Assembly: GCA_031259035.1 (NCBI GenBank)
Contig: JAIRLZ010000036.1
Span: 1-5,247 of the forward strand
DNA length: 5,247 bases
Source: Treponema sp.
Lineage (GTDB): Bacteria; Spirochaetota; Spirochaetia; Treponematales; Breznakiellaceae
Reading direction: 5' to 3'
Below the pieces are notes generated by a model. The model was not told the origin of the DNA, ran no database searches, and was given only the letters and a program-made list of their open reading frames with translations. The position numbers and the translations under genes are program-made. Below, one piece after another: positions 1-5,247 of the stretch. Each line of letters opens with the position of its first letter. The first letter of the stretch is position 1.

Positions 1-1
1 G

Positions 2-1135
2 AAGATACGGTTTATGAACAACAACTCCGAATATGATATAGAAGAGCTTGGCGTGTTCAAATTGGCGCTCGTCAGGCAGGATGAGTTGAGCGCGGGCGAT
101 GTGGGCTATTTTCTCGCGGGCGTCAAGACCGTAAGCGATGTAGGGGTGGGCGACACGGTGACAAGCGCGGAGAACCCGTGCGAAAGGCCGCTTCCTGGCT
201 TCCGCGAGGTGAAGCCCGTGGTGTTTTCCTCAATATATCCGGTTGACAGCAATGAGTGTGAGGAGCTTAAAACCAGTCTTGAAAAACTCAAGTTAAACGA
301 CGCTTCGCTTGTTTATGAGAAAGATTCGTCAGCCGCTCTCGGCTTCGGTTTTCGATGCGGCTTTCTGGGGCTTCTGCATCTTGAGGTGATAGAGGAGCGG
401 CTAGAGCGCGAGTTCAATCAATCGGTGATCTTTACCGCGCCTTCGGTGAAGTACCGCGTGAAACTGCTTGGCGGGGAAGAGATTTTTGTCGAAAACCCCA
501 CTGAATACCCTGAGGAAGGGCGCGTTGAAAGCGCCGAGGAGCCGTATATTAGGGCGTCCATCATCACCCCCACAAATTTTCTGGGCAATATTATGGCGCT
601 CTGCATTGAGAAGCGCGGCATTCAGACCAATATGAGCTACCTTGATGAGAAACGGGTGGAGTTGCTCTACGACATGCCCCTTGCCGAAGCGCTTTTTGAC
701 TTTTACGACAGATTGAAGAGCATAAGCCGGGGCTACGCCTCCTTTGACTACGATGTCACGGACTATAGGCCCACTGAGCTTGCCAAACTCGACATCCTGC
801 TTAATGGCAAGGCGGTGGACGCGCTGTCCCAACTGGTGTTCCATCCCAACGCCTATAACCGCGCCCGCATCGTGTGCGAGCGGCTTAGGGATGAAATACC
901 GCGTCAGCAGTTTAAGATTCCCATTCAGGGCGCTATTGGCAGCCAGATCATCGCCCGCGAGACCGTGAACGCGCTGCGCAAAGACGTGCTTGCCAAGTGT
1001 TACGGCGGCGACATCACCCGCAAGCGGAAACTGCTGGAGAAACAGAAGGAAGGCAAGAAACGTATGCGCATGGTCGGCGATGTGGAGTTGCCCCAGAGCG
1101 CGTTTCTGGCGGTGTTAAAAACCAAGGACGAGTAG
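2..1135 (+). CDS. lepA: Elongation factor 4 (LepA), 3' part; 5' end outside window
   Basis: This is a translational GTPase that binds the ribosome and promotes back-translocation or helps stalled or assembling ribosomes; it is cytoplasmic or membrane-associated. The frame is open from base 2, reading KIRFMNNNSEYDIEELGVF, which matches the middle of LepA. The Met at base 14 is therefore internal and not a start. About 377 codons are present of the usual ~600, so the GTP-binding domain and its G motifs lie to the left. Visible parts are the end of domain II (GDVGYFLAGVK), the domain III signature (LNDASLVYE, then GFGFRCGFLGLLHLE), the EF-G domain V-like part (ASIITPTNFLGNIMALC, EKRGIQTNM, SRGYASFDYD), and the LepA-specific C-terminal domain (IPRQQFKIPIQGAIG, LAKCYGGDITRKRK, KQKEGKKRM, VELPQSAFLAVL). 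The reading frame is intact and ends at TAG 1133-1135. It converges on the next gene. Identification is very secure from family knowledge; regulation cannot be judged without the 5' end. Confidence 0.97.
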   Translation, partial: KIRFMNNNSEYDIEELGVFKLALVRQDELSAGDVGYFLAGVKTVSDVGVGDTVTSAENPCERPLPGFREVKPVVFSSIYPVDSNECEELKTSLEKLKLNDASLVYEKDSSAALGFGFRCGFLGLLHLEVIEERLEREFNQSVIFTAPSVKYRVKLLGGEEIFVENPTEYPEEGRVESAEEPYIRASIITPTNFLGNIMALCIEKRGIQTNMSYLDEKRVELLYDMPLAEALFDFYDRLKSISRGYASFDYDVTDYRPTELAKLDILLNGKAVDALSQLVFHPNAYNRARIVCERLRDEIPRQQFKIPIQGAIGSQIIARETVNALRKDVLAKCYGGDITRKRKLLEKQKEGKKRMRMVGDVELPQSAFLAVLKTKDE

Positions 1136-1312
1136 CAGGCTGTTGCACTTGTGGGTTTTTGCGTTGCCAGCGACGCAAAAATTCCGATTATCCGGCGCGC
1201 GTGAACCAAAGGTTCGACGGAGTTTGCAGAGTAAAAATCCCTGAATCGGCGATTTTTTGAGTTCTACGCGCAAAGCGCGACAAACTCCCAGGCTGCGCCG
1301 CTTGGCGCCGTT
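1136..1312. repeat. Intergenic cluster of short inverted repeats between convergent genes
   Basis: These 177 bases hold no convincing gene but many short palindromes. They are TTTTTGCGT/ACGCAAAAA (1156-1164 with 1173-1181), GAACC-AAA-GGTTC (1203-1215), GGAGTTTG with CAAACTCC (1219-1226 with 1281-1288), AAAAATC/GATTTTT (1233-1239 with 1251-1257), CGCGC-AAA-GCGCG (1267-1279), and GCGCC-GCTT-GGCGC (1295-1308). The likely role is to separate two converging transcripts, but none is a textbook GC stem followed by a clean T run. Whether the block is repeated elsewhere in the genome cannot be seen here. Confidence 0.6.
1233..1258. terminator. Possible weak bidirectional terminator
   Basis: An A-rich arm (AAAAATC, 1233-1239) pairs with GATTTTT (1251-1257), giving a run of six T on the + strand and of five T on the - strand. 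A smaller stem, AATC-GGC-GATT (1244-1254), sits just before the + strand T run. It is placed about 100 bases past the lepA stop and 55 bases past the stop of the opposing gene, where both transcripts should end. The GC content of the stem is low, so this is only a candidate. Confidence 0.3.
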
Positions 1313-2923
1313 TCACTTCACTATCACGGGAGAATTTTTGTTCGCCGTAGAGAAATATAAGACCGTGTTGAAAATCGTAAGACCGAGGGCTGTACCCGCC
1401 GCAATGGTTGCGCCTATCGAAACGGGAAGCCACGCATTCGCGTCCGGAGAGGAGCGGCCTTGGATGGCGGCGCCGAGCATACCGCCGCCGCCTCCGAAGA
1501 GGGCGTCCATACCGGCGACCATGGCCACGGGTAGTGTCAGCCAAAACAAACCATAAGACAGGTACATCCTGTTCATGGCTCTTTCAACAGGTTTTTTTTC
1601 AGGTTCCGGCAGCGCTCGCGTCTTCACTATCGCCATGTCCGTTCTTGAGTCAACGACAACGGTTCCGGCCGTCTTATTAACGATTCCGTCAAGTCCGGTT
1701 TGATCGCTTTCTATCCGGTAATAAGTGAATGCGCCGGGCTTTACATCAAGCGTCAACGGCGTCCGCCCCACATAGAGCGCGCCTTGGTACACTGCGGCCG
1801 CCTGTTCTGAGAATACGGTGGGGGTAAATATCGCCCATTTTGATTTGGCTTGAGGCGTCAACGCGGTAAAAGAAAACGGAGCGAACGTGATGAGAGGCAG
1901 GGTGAAGGACACATCAGTTTGCTCGCCTTCGTTAAGCTCAAGGGAAACGGAAGCGGTTTCCCGGTCGCTTGCGGACGCGGTGACCGTCACTTCCCCCAGT
2001 GAATGTTCAAAGCCGGAAATCTCACCGGTTCCAGCAAAGGTTTCATTGATAAACAGAGAGGCGTCAGGGGCGTCCGCGTGAACCATAAGCGTTGCGGGCG
2101 CAATGCCGGAAACCATCGCGGTAAGATCGCCGGCAAGCTCCTTGACTGCGTTGGGCATTTGATCGGATGAAAACAGGATGCTGTCTTCATATGAATAAGA
2201 ATCGCGGTACAGCATGTACACCTTCAGCGTAAGGTACATACGACCTTGAAAGAGTGTAATAACGCCCGTTAAAAAGCCGTCTATTTTTTGCTGAACGCAA
2301 AAGGCGAATTCCTTGCCGGTTTCTGGCGGCGTGGGATATGTTCCCCTCTTGTTGTCCTCAGTTAAAGTGAAAACCGGCTCCCGCATGATAAGCGGCGCCT
2401 CGGCAGATATTTTCTCAAAAGCGTCTCGTAATTTCTCTATGTCGCTGTTTATGGTTTTAAGGGATTTTTTGTATTTCCACGACGGATCGCCGAGGAATAG
2501 AAGCTGATCGCGCTGATTCCATTTATCGGCTATGGCTTTTGCCGCGGTCGCTTTGCTTTTTTCCCATGCCGCGGTTTTATAGTATGCGTATTCCTCCGCG
2601 CCGCGCCGCCGCTTTCTTATGGAAGTCAGCGTTAAAACAAATTCGCGCTGGACAAGTTCCCCGATGCTCTGATGTTCAGGCGGAAGCGCCGATATGTCAA
2701 ACGCCGTCACCGCAAAGCCCCATTCGGGATTCAACGGCGCGGGCGCGATTTCCGCATCCGCTTTTGCATGGAGCGATGATGCGGAGCAAAAAAGAAGGAG
2801 AAAAAAAAGAGCGATGCGATAATGGAGGAACGCCGTCTTCACTGCGCGCGGCAACCCGGGGGCATTATTTCGCTTCCAATCTCGGATTCCTATTTTCTTA
2901 TATACCCGCTCATTTCTTCTCAT
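1313..2923 (-). CDS. Exported PEGA-like protein with two C-terminal membrane segments, function unknown
   Basis: I do not recognise a named family. From the ATG at 2923 the product has 536 residues. Residues ~29-53 form a signal peptide (basic KTAFLHYR, hydrophobic ALFFLLLF, possible cleavage SSLHA/KA). An N-terminal domain follows (WGFAVTAFDISALPPEHQ, then a basic and helical stretch with many Lys, Ala and Glu). A PEGA-like beta repeat lies at ~276-344 (LMVHADAPDASLFINETFAG), and a second shorter one at ~378-425 (ALYVGRTPLTLDVKPG). Two probable membrane helices lie at ~456-475 and ~497-523, separated by a Gly-rich stretch (FGGGGGMLGAA). The start is uncertain. The ATG at 2923 overlaps prfB by 14 bases and could be translationally coupled, but lacks a clear ribosome site. 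A GTG at 2842 would give a textbook-length signal peptide and 509 residues. It is likely co-transcribed with prfB. PEGA domains occur in surface and envelope proteins; a cell-envelope role is inference. Confidence 0.85.
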   Translation of the reverse strand: MRRNERVYKKIGIRDWKRNNAPGLPRAVKTAFLHYRIALFFLLLFCSASSLHAKADAEIAPAPLNPEWGFAVTAFDISALPPEHQSIGELVQREFVLTLTSIRKRRRGAEEYAYYKTAAWEKSKATAAKAIADKWNQRDQLLFLGDPSWKYKKSLKTINSDIEKLRDAFEKISAEAPLIMREPVFTLTEDNKRGTYPTPPETGKEFAFCVQQKIDGFLTGVITLFQGRMYLTLKVYMLYRDSYSYEDSILFSSDQMPNAVKELAGDLTAMVSGIAPATLMVHADAPDASLFINETFAGTGEISGFEHSLGEVTVTASASDRETASVSLELNEGEQTDVSFTLPLITFAPFSFTALTPQAKSKWAIFTPTVFSEQAAAVYQGALYVGRTPLTLDVKPGAFTYYRIESDQTGLDGIVNKTAGTVVVDSRTDMAIVKTRALPEPEKKPVERAMNRMYLSYGLFWLTLPVAMVAGMDALFGGGGGMLGAAIQGRSSPDANAWLPVSIGATIAAGTALGLTIFNTVLYFSTANKNSPVIVK

Positions 2924-4017
2924 TCCATGCAAAACGCAGATACTCCTCTATAAAAAGGTCTATGTCCCCGTCCATTACGGCTTGAATATTGCCCATCTCA
3001 GCTTTGGTGCGGGTGTCTTTCACCATGGTGTAGGGCTGGAACACGTACGAGCGTATCTGGCTGCCAAAGGAAATGTCTTTTTTTTCTTGAGCGAACCGCT
3101 CGTTGTCCTTTTCCTTTTCCGCCCTGTAATATTCGTAAAGCCGCGCCTTGAGCATGCTCATGGCGGTCGCGCGGTTCATGGTCTGGCTGCGCTCACTCTG
3201 ACACGCCACCACAATGCCCGTTGGCAGGTGGGTGAAGCGCACCGCGCTGTCCGTTTTGTTGACATGCTGGCCGCCCGCGCCGCCGGAACGGTACGTATCC
3301 ACGCGCAGGTCTTCGGGGCGGACGTCCACTTCAATAGAATCGTCAAGTACCGGAAAAACATAACAGGACGCAAATGACGTGTGCCGCCGGGCGTTTGCGT
3401 CAAACGGCGAAATCCTCACCAAGCGATGAACGCCGGACTCGCCCTTGAGAAAGCCGTAGGCGTAGTCGCCTTCGATTTTGCACGTGGCGCTCTTTATGCC
3501 GCCCTCGGCTTCGAGCCGGTCCACTTCCTCAATGGAGAACCCCTTGCGTTCAGCCCAGCGCAGGTACATGCGATAGAGCATCTGCGACCAGTCGCAGGCT
3601 TCGGTGCCTCCCGCGCCAGCGTGAATGGTGAGAAAGCACCCGTTTTTATCAACCTCGCCTGACATAAGCTCAAACAGATTTTGTCTTTCAAATCGCGCGG
3701 ACAGATCTTTTAACGCGGCTTCTATTTCAGGCGATTGGGATTCGTCTTTTTCCTCACACGAAAGTTCATATAGCGTCTCAAGATCATCAGCGGCGGCTTT
3801 GATCGCCTTCCACGGCTCATAACGAGCTTTGAGGGCTTTCAATTCCCCCATGATCTTTTCCGCAGCCGCCTGATCGTTCCAAAAATCGGGCGCCCCGGAT
3901 TTCTTTTCTATATCAGCAATGCGACCCGCAAAGGAAGCGTCTTCAAAGACGCCTCCATGTGTCATAGATTTTTGCCCGCAACATTTCGACGGGCGTTCCT
4001 AATTCGCTTAACAACAT
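2910..4017 (-). CDS. prfB: Peptide chain release factor 2, made by programmed +1 frameshift
   Basis: Release factor 2 recognises UGA and UAA stop codons and triggers peptidyl-tRNA hydrolysis in the ribosome. The main frame shows SPF (product residues 203-205), the stop-codon-reading tripeptide of RF2, and GGQ (248-250) in GAGGQHVNKTDSAVR, the catalytic loop. Other RF2 hallmarks are HAGAGGTEACDW, MYLRWAERKGF, GDYAYGFLKGESGVHRLVR, RRHTSFAS and GSQIRSYV. The N-terminus is in another frame: ATG at 4017-4015 encodes 24 residues (MLLSELGTPVEMLRAKIYDT, then WRRL) before an in-frame TGA at 3945-3943. Skipping T3945 continues as EDASFAGRIADIE in the main frame. The join is 4017-3946 plus 3944-2910, 368 residues, against 365 in Escherichia coli. 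The ATG at 3965 in the main frame would drop the first helix and is probably not used. The motif before GGQ reads SGGAGGQ, with Gly where SGAGGQ is commoner. The gene has its own promoter and no Shine-Dalgarno at the start. Confidence 0.96.
3943..3957 (-). promoter_or_regulatory. prfB: prfB programmed +1 frameshift site (autoregulatory)
   Basis: On the - strand, reading TGG AGG CGT CTT TGA, a Shine-Dalgarno-like GGAGG (3956-3952) sits three bases before the slippery CTT (3948-3946), which is followed directly by the in-frame stop TGA (3945-3943). This is the same spacing as the well-studied Escherichia coli site AGGGGG-UAU-CUU-UGA. When RF2 is scarce the ribosome pauses at UGA and slips from CUU to UUU, making full-length RF2. 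When RF2 is plentiful, translation ends after 24 residues. The base after UGA is A, where C is usual. Confidence 0.93.
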
Positions 4018-4023
4018 GGTCGT

Positions 4024-4052
4024 ATTTTATCAACTTTTCGCAACTTTGTAAA
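4024..4052 (-). promoter_or_regulatory. sigma70-type promoter of prfB
   Basis: On the - strand, TTTACA (4052-4047) and TAAAAT (4029-4024) are separated by exactly 17 bases, each one mismatch from consensus. Only six bases (ACGACC) lie between the -10 box and the prfB ATG at 4017. A start site seven bases past the box would be the A of the ATG itself, implying a leaderless or nearly leaderless mRNA. No ribosome binding site is visible in front of the ATG, which agrees. Confidence 0.75.
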
Positions 4053-4157
4053 CAGCGGTTGGAGTGATGAACAGTGGCTGCGAAATAGTACGTCCCCTCC
4101 TTAAAATTTGATATGACGAGCCTTTTTCAAAACACGAACTTTCGATTGAAAAATGGA
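4053..4157. other. Gap between the receiver gene and the prfB promoter, with a hairpin and an orphan ribosome-site-like run
   Basis: No gene is seen here. An inverted repeat TTTTTCA/TGAAAAA (4123-4129 with 4147-4153) surrounds an inner CGAA/TTCG pair (4135-4144). It begins five bases past the stop of the receiver gene and might help end its transcript, though no T run follows. Nearer to prfB, the - strand reads AAGGAGGGG (4102-4094), a perfect Shine-Dalgarno with no ATG, GTG or TTG at suitable distance. Confidence 0.5.
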
Positions 4158-4565
4158 CTAAAGCGCTTTTCCACTTAAATCTAGGGGTTGATTTTCAAAT
4201 TGAAAACATCTCTCGATTGTTTCACACAAATTGTCGGGTAAAAAAGGTTTTACGATGTACGCTACGGCTCCCATGCCCAGCGCCTTGTCCATAATTTCCT
4301 GTTCCGCGTTGGAAGAAATAAAAATAACCGGAATGTCTTTATATTCTGTTCTTGTTGTATTGATGGTTTCCAGAAAATCAAAACCCGACATTCCGGGCAT
4401 TTCTATATCCAAAAGAATAAGATTTACCTCGGTCAAGCGAAGCGCCGTCCACGCCGCGCTTGCGGTTTTGGCAAGCCGTACATCATAATCATTACCCAGA
4501 ATACTGTGAAGACTCTCAAGTATTTCAGGCGAATCATCAACTGCCAGAATCGTTTTTTCATCCAT
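4158..4565 (-). CDS. Single-domain response regulator (CheY-like receiver)
   Basis: This 135-residue protein is a receiver domain only. It would take a phosphoryl group on Asp53 from a sensor kinase and pass the signal by protein contact, since no DNA-binding or enzyme domain follows. Visible elements are ILAVDDSPE with acidic pair Asp10-Asp11, LILLDIEMPGMSGFDFL with phospho-acceptor Asp53, VIFISS with Ser84 in the usual Thr/Ser position, aromatic Tyr103, and Lys106 in VKPF. All catalytic residues are present. The start chosen is the ATG at 4565, because GAGGTG (4578-4573) lies seven bases before it and the protein then begins directly at the first strand. An upstream in-frame start at 4595 would coincide with the predicted transcription start and is rejected. 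No kinase or chemotaxis gene is adjacent, so the pathway is unknown. It has its own promoter and probably forms a single-gene unit. Confidence 0.93.
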   Translation of the reverse strand: MDEKTILAVDDSPEILESLHSILGNDYDVRLAKTASAAWTALRLTEVNLILLDIEMPGMSGFDFLETINTTRTEYKDIPVIFISSNAEQEIMDKALGMGAVAYIVKPFLPDNLCETIERCFQFENQPLDLSGKAL

Positions 4566-4572
4566 AAGATAG

Positions 4573-4578
4573 CACCTC
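4573..4578 (-). promoter_or_regulatory. Ribosome binding site of the receiver gene
   Basis: GAGGTG on the - strand, seven bases before the ATG at 4565. It decides the start of the receiver gene against the upstream in-frame alternative at 4595. Confidence 0.8.
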
Positions 4579-4600
4579 GATATTATCTCATACATAGTTC

Positions 4601-4629
4601 ATTATAACGCAAGCCATTTTGTTTTTCAA
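4601..4629 (-). promoter_or_regulatory. Near-consensus sigma70-type promoter of the receiver gene
   Basis: On the - strand, TTGAAA (4629-4624) and a perfect TATAAT (4606-4601) are separated by 17 bases. Transcription would begin near 4594, giving a leader of about 29 bases that contains the ribosome site. The strength of the boxes suggests steady housekeeping-type expression. Confidence 0.82.
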
Positions 4630-4700
4630 GGGACCGCATTACCTCAAAATTAATCTAGCCGAAAAGGGGTTATGCCTCACATTGAAAATGTTACCCAAAT

Positions 4701-4706
4701 TATAAT
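4701..4706 (+). promoter_or_regulatory. Possible -10 box of the transposase gene
   Basis: A perfect TATAAT lies 26 bases before the transposase ATG. The only good -35-like sequence, TTGAAA at 4682-4687, is 13 bases away, which is too close, so the promoter is weak or uses another -35 region. Confidence 0.35.
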
Positions 4707-4717
4707 AAAGACGCTCG

Positions 4718-4725
4718 AAGGAGGG
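4718..4725 (+). promoter_or_regulatory. Ribosome binding site of the transposase gene
   Basis: AAGGAGGG lies seven bases before the ATG at 4733, a strong Shine-Dalgarno. It favours this start over the in-frame ATG at 4745. Confidence 0.75.
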
Positions 4726-4732
4726 CGTCCGA

Positions 4733-5247
4733 ATGGGGTTAAACATGAAAGAAAAACAGGCGGTAACCAGGGAATACAGACCCCGCTGCCAGAAGGCAAC
4801 AAAGAAAGAAAAGCGCGCTTTGCCCGACAAATTCACCCGGCTCACCGGCTGCCACCGGAAATCCGCAGTCCGCCTCTTAAACGCCAAGCCGGTAAGGGAA
4901 GTCCTGTCCGCCCTGGACGGGAAGCCGGTAAAACTCAAGCCGGAAAAAAAGCGGCCGGCAAACCGTAAAGGAAACGTATCTACACCGACCAGGTCATCGC
5001 CGTCCTCAAAGTCCTCTGGGTCTTCTTCTGGTATACATGCGGGAAGATCCTCGCCCCCCTGATGCGGCGGCAGATGCGGTGCATCGCCGGATGGCCGGCC
5101 TTCAACATCACCCCCGAAATCGTGGAACAACTCAAAACCATCAGCCCAAGAACCCGCTTTCGCGGGGGAGACCATAGACCGGCGCCTCAAAAAAGACAAG
5201 GAAGCCCTCAGGCTCAAGGGGAAAAGTCTCGCCAAACCCCTTTGTTC
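4733..5247 (+). pseudogene. Transposase (integrase-like) gene, frameshifted and interrupted, cut by window end
   Basis: The product resembles the N-terminal part of a transposase family recalled from treponemes, with a retroviral-integrase-type catalytic domain expected later. The exact insertion-sequence family cannot be fixed here. Piece 1 (4733-4972) reads MGLNMKEKQAVTREYRPRC and continues with KKEKRAL and TGCHRKSAVRLLNAKPVREV, a helix-turn-helix-like start. Piece 2 (4972-5148, shifted by -1) reads KRIYTDQVIAVLKVLWVFFW, then GKILAPLM, WPAFNITPEIVEQLKTISP. Piece 3 (5171 to the end, back in the first frame) reads TIDRRLKKDKEALRLKGKSL. One A seems lost from the A run at 4972-4974, and 22 bases (5149-5170) stand where one codon is expected between SP and TID. 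The -1 step lacks a normal slippery heptamer, so mutation is likelier than programmed slippage. Without repair only about 80 natural residues would be made. The catalytic part and right end lie outside. The gene is divergent from the receiver gene. Confidence 0.82.
5149..5170 (+). repeat. 22-base palindromic insertion inside the transposase reading frame
   Basis: The segment contains CCCGC-TTTC-GCGGG (5153-5166), a five-pair GC stem with a four-base loop. Coding resumes cleanly on both sides: KTISP before it and TIDRRLKKDK after it. That suggests a small insertion replacing about one codon (net +19 bases), though no intact copy is available here to prove it. Confidence 0.55.

Noticed and set aside
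14..16. ATG at 14 as the start of lepA
   Set aside because: The frame is open to the left edge, and KIRFM before and including it matches the interior of LepA, so the gene begins outside the window.
401..844. - strand open frame of 147 codons inside lepA
   Set aside because: It overlaps highly conserved LepA domains and has no ribosome site or recognisable motif.
1156..1181. TTTTTGCGT/ACGCAAAAA as an intrinsic terminator of lepA
   Set aside because: The T run is on the 5' arm and A on the 3' arm for both strands, so no U tract follows the stem; kept only as an inverted repeat.
2982..3662. Two + strand open frames (131 and 93 codons) opposite prfB
   Set aside because: They lie wholly across conserved RF2 coding sequence and show no family features of their own.
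4566..4595. Ten-residue N-terminal extension of the receiver protein
   Set aside because: The start at 4595 lies at the predicted transcription start, lacks a ribosome site, and the receiver fold begins at the ATG at 4565.
4682..4706. TTGAAA and TATAAT as a full promoter for the transposase
   Set aside because: The 13-base spacing is too short for a sigma70 promoter; only the -10 box is kept, at low confidence.
4967..4976. Programmed -1 frameshifting in the transposase
   Set aside because: The bases AAA GGA AAC do not form an X XXY YYZ slippery heptamer, and a second lesion downstream points to decay.
4639..5235. Open frame of 198 codons on the - strand opposite the transposase
   Set aside because: Its translation has low-complexity, Phe/Ser/Arg-rich composition, and the opposite strand carries clear transposase motifs in pieces; it is a shadow frame in GC-rich codons.
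1..5247. CRISPR array, tRNA, rRNA or a new defence system
   Set aside because: No regularly spaced direct repeats, cloverleaf or rRNA motifs were seen on either strand, and the genes are translation, signalling, envelope and transposition functions.

Overview
The window looks like chromosomal DNA of a Gram-negative-type bacterium, most likely a spirochaete of the Treponema group. That placement is inferred from the style of the secreted PEGA-like protein, from the recalled resemblance of the transposase to copies in treponemes, and from the release-factor sequence. No rRNA or tRNA is present to confirm it.

Layout from left to right. (1) The 3' two thirds of lepA (elongation factor 4) runs on the + strand and enters from outside the window (2-1135). 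(2) A 177-base gap between convergent genes (1136-1312) is unusually rich in short inverted repeats. (3) On the - strand, an unrecognised exported, PEGA-like, membrane-anchored protein gene (1313-2923) overlaps the 3' end of prfB (release factor 2, 2910-4017). The two are probably co-transcribed. (4) prfB is split between two frames by the classic programmed +1 frameshift: a Shine-Dalgarno-like GGAGG, three bases, then CUU UGA. An annotation that starts at the ATG at 3965 would lose the true N-terminus. A very good sigma70-type promoter ends only six bases before the prfB ATG, so the mRNA is probably leaderless or nearly so. (5) A 140-base gap carries a hairpin and an orphan Shine-Dalgarno-like run. 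(6) A stand-alone CheY-like receiver protein (4158-4565, - strand) has its own near-consensus promoter. (7) Divergent from it, a transposase gene (4733 to the right edge, + strand) is broken at least twice: a one-base loss near 4972 and a 22-base hairpin-containing insertion at 5149-5170.

The lepA and prfB genes both serve translation: ribosome back-translocation or rescue, and UGA/UAA termination. Release factor 2 would control its own synthesis through the frameshift. The receiver gene is an independent signalling unit. The transposase is a decaying mobile element. I see no new defence, CRISPR or biosynthetic system. The points most worth attention are the hidden N-terminus and leaderless start of prfB, and the recurring tiny palindromes, one of which interrupts the transposase.
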